In this document: positions 60,285 through 64,000 of the stretch, piece by piece | Layout: each line of letters begins with the position of its first letter | How positions within the stretch are numbered: the stretch's first letter is position 1 | Assembly: GCF_900624995.1 (NCBI RefSeq) | Contig: NZ_UYXQ01000003.1 | Coordinates: forward strand, 172,962 to 236,961 | DNA length: 64,000 bases | Origin: Pseudomonas antarctica | Lineage (GTDB): Bacteria > Pseudomonadota > Gammaproteobacteria > Pseudomonadales > Pseudomonadaceae | Reading direction: 5' to 3' | Made by a program: the position numbers and the translations under genes | Notes under the pieces: model-generated | Seen by the model: the letters and a program-made list of their open reading frames with translations, nothing else | Database searches by the model: none | Told to the model about the DNA's origin: nothing

Positions 60285-60925
60285 ACTCACCGCCGACCGC
60301 CCGCGAGCTCAACCTGTGCCTGTGCCACACCTGCGGCCAGCCCTGCGACATGAGCGCCGCGCCCACCGAATGCGACCGCTGCGGCGCGGCCCTGCACTGG
60401 CGCAAAGAGCTCTCGCTGACCCGCACCTGGGCCTACCTGCTCACGGCCCTGGCGTTTTATGTGCCGGCGAACTTATTGCCGGTGATGAAAACAACGATGC
60501 TCGGCTCGGGCGCAGACAGCACTATCATGAGCGGCGTGCTGGAGTTCTGGCAGCATGGCGCCTGGGACATTGCCTTGATCATTTTCATCGCCAGCATTGC
60601 GGTGCCGGGCATCAAGTTTGTGTCGCTGGCCCTGCTGCTGATCACCGTGCAACGCAACAGCCAGTGGGCGCGCAAGGAGCGCTCGAAGCTGTTCCGGTTT
60701 GTCGAGCTCATCGGCTACTGGTCGATGCTCGATGTGATCGTGGTTGCGCTGGTGGCCGCGCTGGTCCAGTTCCGGGCGTTGGGCACCATCGAGCCGCGCC
60801 TGGGTATTTTGTTTTTTGGCTTGGTGGTGGTGTTTACGATGCTGGCGGCCATGAGTTTCGACCCCCGGTTGATCTGGGAAAACCCACACAACGAGGAGCG
60901 CTTGGATGACGCCACACAACGCTGA
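60281..60925 (+). CDS. PqiA-type membrane protein, second half
   Basis: A 214-residue inner-membrane protein homologous to the other half of PqiA. It has CHTCGQPC and CDRCGAAL at the N-terminus, then about four membrane segments including YVPANLLPVM and DVIVVALVAALVQF. With the preceding gene it makes up the full PqiA duplication, here as two overlapping genes rather than one. It overlaps pqiB by 20 bp. Confidence 0.93.
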   Translation: MNSPPTARELNLCLCHTCGQPCDMSAAPTECDRCGAALHWRKELSLTRTWAYLLTALAFYVPANLLPVMKTTMLGSGADSTIMSGVLEFWQHGAWDIALIIFIASIAVPGIKFVSLALLLITVQRNSQWARKERSKLFRFVELIGYWSMLDVIVVALVAALVQFRALGTIEPRLGILFFGLVVVFTMLAAMSFDPRLIWENPHNEERLDDATQR

Positions 60926-62567
60926 CACTCATACAAGCACACCTGCAGGTACACCTGCGATCAAGACGCGGCGCTTTAGCGTTTCGCTGGTGTGGATCGT
61001 GCCGATTGTCGCGGTGCTGGTGGGCATCTCGCTGGTGGTTCACAACGTCTTGCAACAAGGCCCGACCATCACCCTCAACTTCAAGACCGGCAGCGGCCTG
61101 GTCGCCAACAAGACCGAGGTCAAATACCGCAACGTGGTGATCGGCCAAGTCTCCGACGTTGCCTTGAGTGATGACCAGAAAAGCGTCAACGCCACGATCA
61201 AACTGGCCAAGCAGGCGGAAAGCTTCACCCGCGAAGACTCGAAGTTCTGGGTGGTGCGCCCGCGCATCGGCGCCGGTGGTGTGTCAGGCATCGACACCTT
61301 GCTGTCCGGCGACTACATCGGGGCCGACATCGGCCAGTCCGATACCCGCGCCAAACAGTTCAAGGGCCTGGAAAATCCGCCACCCATCACCTACGGCGAG
61401 CCGGGCAAACGCTTCACCCTGCACACCCAAGGCTTGGGGTCGCTGGATATCGGCTCGCCGGTGTATTACCGCAAAATCCCCGTGGGCCAGGTCGTGGCCT
61501 ATGAGCTGGATGCCGATGGCAAAGGTGTGAATATCGAGGTCTTCGTGCATGCGCCCAATGATGTGTATGTCACCGAAAACACACGATTTTGGAATGCCAG
61601 CGGTATTGATTTGAGCGTCGGCGCCAATGGTTTCGCACTGAAAACCGAATCCTTGTCGTCGATGCTGGCCGGCGGCATTGCGTTCCAGGCGCCGCCCTAT
61701 AGCCCGAACGACAAACCGGCCGCTGAAGATCACACTTATGAGCTATTCGACGACCAGCAAAGCGCCCTCGCCCCGCCCAATGGCCAGGGGCAATACATGG
61801 CGCTGCGTTTTGATCAGGCATTGCGCGGGCTCAAAGTCGGCGCGCCGGTGGAGTTCCTCGGTGTCGAATTCGGCAAAGTGGTGTCGATTAACCTGGATTT
61901 TGATGCGAAGAAGCGCAGCTTTCCGATCAACGTCGGCATCGTGATTTATCCACAGCTGCTTGGGGAGGCCAATACCAAGCTGCTCAAGGCCACCCAGCAT
62001 GACCCCGCCGATGAAGCGGGCGGCGTACGCTTGATCGGCACATTTATCGAGAACGGCCTGCGCGCCCAGGCGCGCAGTGGCAACCTGCTGACCGGCCAGT
62101 TGTATATCGCCCTGGACTTCTTCCCGAAAGCCGAGAAAGTCGCGTTTGACCCGAAGCTGCGTCCGGTCAACATTCCGACGATCCCCGGCAACCTGGAACA
62201 ACTGCAGGAAAAACTTGAAGGCATCGTCAACAAGATCAACCAACTGCCTATCGAACGTATTGCCGGTAACCTCGACGGCAGCCTGGTCGAACTGCGCAAG
62301 GGCCTCGCCCAGCTCAACGCCAAAACCTTGCCCGGTGTGCAGAACACACTGGGCGACATGAGCAAGACCCTGCAATCGGCCAACTCAACCCTGGCAGAAG
62401 ACTCGCCGCAACGCGAACAACTGAGCCAGACCCTGGATGAACTGGGCCGCATGTCGCGCTCCTTGCGCGAGCTGTCGGATTACCTCGGCCGGCACCCCGA
62501 ATCGCTGATTCGCGGGCGCCCTGACAACGCCGCACCGACCGACCTGCAAGGGCCACCCCGCAAATGA
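60906..62567 (+). CDS. pqiB: MCE-domain lipid transport protein PqiB
   Basis: Inner-membrane-anchored periplasmic protein, 553 residues. It has one membrane segment (about residues 22-43), three MCE domains (about 50-150, 165-260 and 285-400) and a C-terminal alpha-helical region that in E. coli PqiB forms a long hollow needle. Family segments include GSGLVANKTEVKYRNVVIGQVSDV, GSPVYYRKIPVGQVVAYEL and VGAPVEFLGVEFGKVVSI. It belongs to the lipid-trafficking pathway with PqiA and PqiC. Confidence 0.95.
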   Translation: MTPHNADTHTSTPAGTPAIKTRRFSVSLVWIVPIVAVLVGISLVVHNVLQQGPTITLNFKTGSGLVANKTEVKYRNVVIGQVSDVALSDDQKSVNATIKLAKQAESFTREDSKFWVVRPRIGAGGVSGIDTLLSGDYIGADIGQSDTRAKQFKGLENPPPITYGEPGKRFTLHTQGLGSLDIGSPVYYRKIPVGQVVAYELDADGKGVNIEVFVHAPNDVYVTENTRFWNASGIDLSVGANGFALKTESLSSMLAGGIAFQAPPYSPNDKPAAEDHTYELFDDQQSALAPPNGQGQYMALRFDQALRGLKVGAPVEFLGVEFGKVVSINLDFDAKKRSFPINVGIVIYPQLLGEANTKLLKATQHDPADEAGGVRLIGTFIENGLRAQARSGNLLTGQLYIALDFFPKAEKVAFDPKLRPVNIPTIPGNLEQLQEKLEGIVNKINQLPIERIAGNLDGSLVELRKGLAQLNAKTLPGVQNTLGDMSKTLQSANSTLAEDSPQREQLSQTLDELGRMSRSLRELSDYLGRHPESLIRGRPDNAAPTDLQGPPRK

Positions 62568-62581
62568 GCATTGGAGCAGCC

Positions 62582-63142
62582 ATGACATTTCCATTGAAGA
62601 TCACCTTGGTCGCTGCGCTGGTGTTACTCGCGGCGTGTCGCAGCGAGCCGATTGCGTTCCACACCCTGACCCCGGCGCACTGGAACAACAGCACGCGCGC
62701 CGAAGCCGCCGGTATACGCATCGAAAGCATCAGCGTGCCGCCGCAGGTCGACCGGCCGCAGATCGTGATTCGCCAAGGCGACAGCGGCCTGGCGATTCTT
62801 GAAACCCAATGGTGGGCCGCCAGCCTGGCGGATGAGCTCAAAAGTGCGCTGGTGGATCAACTGGCCAACAGCAGTGCCCGGCAAGCCATGTCGTTACGCG
62901 TTGAAGTGCAGCGCTTCGACTCGGTGCCCGGGCAGTACGCATTGTTCGACGTGAGGTGGCGGCTAAGGCCGACCGGCGGCGGTGATCGCCTAGCACTGAG
63001 CTGCCGCACCACCTTGCAGTCACCCGCCGGCCCGAGCATCGACGACGTGGTGGCTGCGCACCAGAACAACGTCAAACGTTTCGCTGCGCTGATCAGCCAA
63101 ACGGTCGACACGTCCCTGCAAGCGTGCCCGACGGCGCCGTAA
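62582..63142 (+). CDS. pqiC: PqiC-family lipoprotein (ABC-type transport auxiliary)
   Basis: A 186-residue outer-membrane lipoprotein thought to complete the PqiABC bridge. The signal peptide ends in the lipobox LLAAC (Cys about residue 18), followed by the family feature FHTLTP and IRIESISVPPQVDRPQIVIRQGDS. GGAG 5 bp upstream favours the ATG at 62582; the ATG at 62564 overlaps the pqiB stop (ATGA) and would add six residues. Confidence 0.9.
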   Translation: MTFPLKITLVAALVLLAACRSEPIAFHTLTPAHWNNSTRAEAAGIRIESISVPPQVDRPQIVIRQGDSGLAILETQWWAASLADELKSALVDQLANSSARQAMSLRVEVQRFDSVPGQYALFDVRWRLRPTGGGDRLALSCRTTLQSPAGPSIDDVVAAHQNNVKRFAALISQTVDTSLQACPTAP

Positions 63143-63166
63143 ACCTTAAGTAATACGCGGTAAACA

Positions 63167-63200
63167 TGTGGGAGCTGGCTTGCCTGCGATACGCATGGGT
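63167..63200. repeat. Single REP unit
   Basis: GTGGGAGCTGGCTTGCCTGCGATA, the same subtype as the left arm at 12783. It has no inverted partner and lies just after pqiC. Confidence 0.75.
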
Positions 63201-63242
63201 ATCTAGGCAAATTTTTGTGTTGCGCTGAGCTTTTGACGGGGT

Positions 63243-63640
63243 TTTTAGGTAGATATGAGTACATATCCGTTGCTGCGGTAACGGCTGATATTGGTTCCGC
63301 CCTTACGGCGGGTCACTTTTGAAAGAGCCCGGAATGCCGGCCCAGCCAAAAGTAACCAAAAGGGCTCTTGCCCCACCACTCGGTGCCTCGCCTAGGCTCG
63401 GCATGCCAGAACGAAGGCTTGAATCCGTGGGCCGCCGCCATGGGCCATCCTTGGCCCATCGCGGCTAACCCGGCGTCCTGCCGGGTTACCCACGGATTCA
63501 AGCCTGCGTTCGGCCATCGTGGTTTTACGGGGCGCCTCAGATCAAGATCAAGATCAAAAGCAAGAGCACGGCGGCCTAGTAGCCGACCTGAGTGGTAGAA
63601 GCAAAAGCAAGGCAAAAGCAGAGCAGAAGCAGAGCACCAC
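63243..63640 (+). repeat. Long dispersed repeat, copy C
   Basis: A full-length copy of the repeat seen at 12894-13064 (direct, truncated) and 13165-13535 (inverted). It contains a large imperfect palindrome: arms AGGCTTGAATCCGTGGG (63415-63431) and CCCACGGATTCAAGCCT (63489-63505), with GC-rich internal stems, then GATCAAGATC repeats and a run of AAGCAAAAGC-type units. It is non-coding, and its open frames are not shared between copies. Confidence 0.87.
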
Positions 63641-63669
63641 CCTATCTAGCTGATGTAATGAGATCCCAA

Positions 63670-63752
63670 TGTGGGAGCGGGCTTGCTCGCGAAGGCGGTG
63701 GGTCAGTTACACATGAGCTGGCTGACCCACCGCTTTCGCGAGCAAGCCCGCT
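63670..63752. repeat. REP pair interrupted by an IS110-family element
   Basis: GTGGGAGCGGGCTTGCTCGC faces GCGAGCAAGCCCGCT across a GGTGGGTCAG/CTGACCCACC stem. The right arm ends at GCCCGCT and lacks the expected CCCACAG; unrelated sequence starts there. The break is right after a CT dinucleotide, where the IS110-family element appears to begin. Confidence 0.85.
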
Positions 63753-64000
63753 TGTATGGTTAGACTTGTTGGGGTGGTGGGACTAAAAGCCAGCATCTGA
63801 CTCTAGCCAGTACAGACCGTGGGAGACTTCGCCCCACCCCTTCACCAAAGCGCCGATAAGGAATGCATCGGCCATGACCGACGATAGAAGCAAGCCAGCG
63901 CAATGGTGAAGCCCCGACAAGCCTGCAAACCCTAACCCGGAGCGTTTTTCATGGCAATGACTGTCTCGCAATCAATCATCGGTGTGGATGTCGCTAAAGC
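63753..64000 (+). mobile_element. Left end of an IS110-family insertion sequence (runs off the window)
   Basis: Starts where the REP arm is broken and includes about 198 bp of non-coding DNA ahead of a transposase start at 63951. A non-coding left end of this size next to the recombinase gene is typical of IS110-family elements, which encode a bridge RNA there. The right end lies outside the window, so the exact borders are inferred. Confidence 0.72.
63951..64000 (+). CDS. IS110-family transposase/recombinase, N-terminus only
   Basis: Only the first 16 codons are visible: MAMTVSQSIIGVDVAKA. IGVDVAKA is the usual opening of IS110-family transposases, whose RuvC-like DEDD domain begins with this Asp. 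The alternative start at the second ATG (63957) is possible. The catalytic Ser domain would lie outside the window. Confidence 0.8.
   Translation, partial: MAMTVSQSIIGVDVAK

Noticed and set aside
63783..63971. A 62-codon minus-strand frame in the IS110 left end
   Set aside because: It is antisense to the transposase start and covers the region expected to encode a bridge RNA. It has no ribosome binding site that I can see.

Overview
The window is chromosomal DNA of a fluorescent Pseudomonas, most likely of the P. fluorescens group. Three things point there: the alginate operon end (algL-algI-algJ-algF-algA), a Pseudomonas-type division and cell-wall (dcw) cluster that runs from mraZ to ftsZ-lpxC, and many REP elements with the core GTGGGAGCGGGCTTGCTCGC. 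The species is an inference. The DNA is mostly GC-rich; the clearest exception is an AT-richer pair of defence genes at 8.2-10.2 kb.

Region by region: 1-6.1 kb holds the distal alginate operon (+), closed by a strong terminator. 6.1-8.1 kb has a small DUF3077-like gene behind an unusually structured 5' leader, a membrane protein and a short-chain dehydrogenase. 8.2-10.2 kb is a two-gene anti-phage system recognised as Septu (PtuA ATPase plus PtuB HNH nuclease), placed 2 bp from a convergent LysR gene. 10.2-12.8 kb is a LysR regulator divergent from an MFS exporter and an NTF2-like gene. 12.8-13.6 kb is a repeat island. 13.6-19.6 kb is an aromatic-acid-type efflux operon (HlyD, DUF1656, FUSC, NodT lipoprotein; minus strand) with a divergent LysR gene. 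19.7-24.8 kb carries a 2-hydroxyacid dehydrogenase, CheV, an acetyltransferase, a cysteine-cluster protein, the wreck of an Aer-type PAS chemoreceptor gene, an amino-acid-type binding protein and a small unknown gene. 24.9-31.3 kb is an RND efflux pair followed by a two-component system. 31.3-34.5 kb holds a promoter-terminator unit (sRNA or attenuated leader), an OprD-family porin and a GGEEF diguanylate cyclase.

34.6-52.6 kb is the dcw cluster, all on the minus strand: mraZ, rsmH, ftsL, ftsI, murE, murF, mraY, murD, ftsW, murG, murC, ddlB, ftsQ, ftsA, ftsZ, lpxC. Most neighbours overlap. A sigma70 promoter and a three-repeat MraZ operator lie upstream of mraZ. Next come the RNase P RNA gene (minus), rsmI (minus, probably a TTG start) and the divergent lpoA-yraN-gmhA/diaA-dolP set. 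57.9-63.1 kb holds an OmpA-like lipoprotein, a glyoxalase-II-like hydrolase and a pqiA-pqiA-pqiB-pqiC operon. The window ends in a second copy of the long repeat found at 13 kb, a REP pair, and the left end of an IS110-family element that appears to have inserted inside that REP and may encode a bridge RNA.

The most interesting items are the Septu system, the IS110-in-REP junction, the switch-like leader at 6.2-6.4 kb and the putative small RNA before the porin. All are read by eye; no database search was run.
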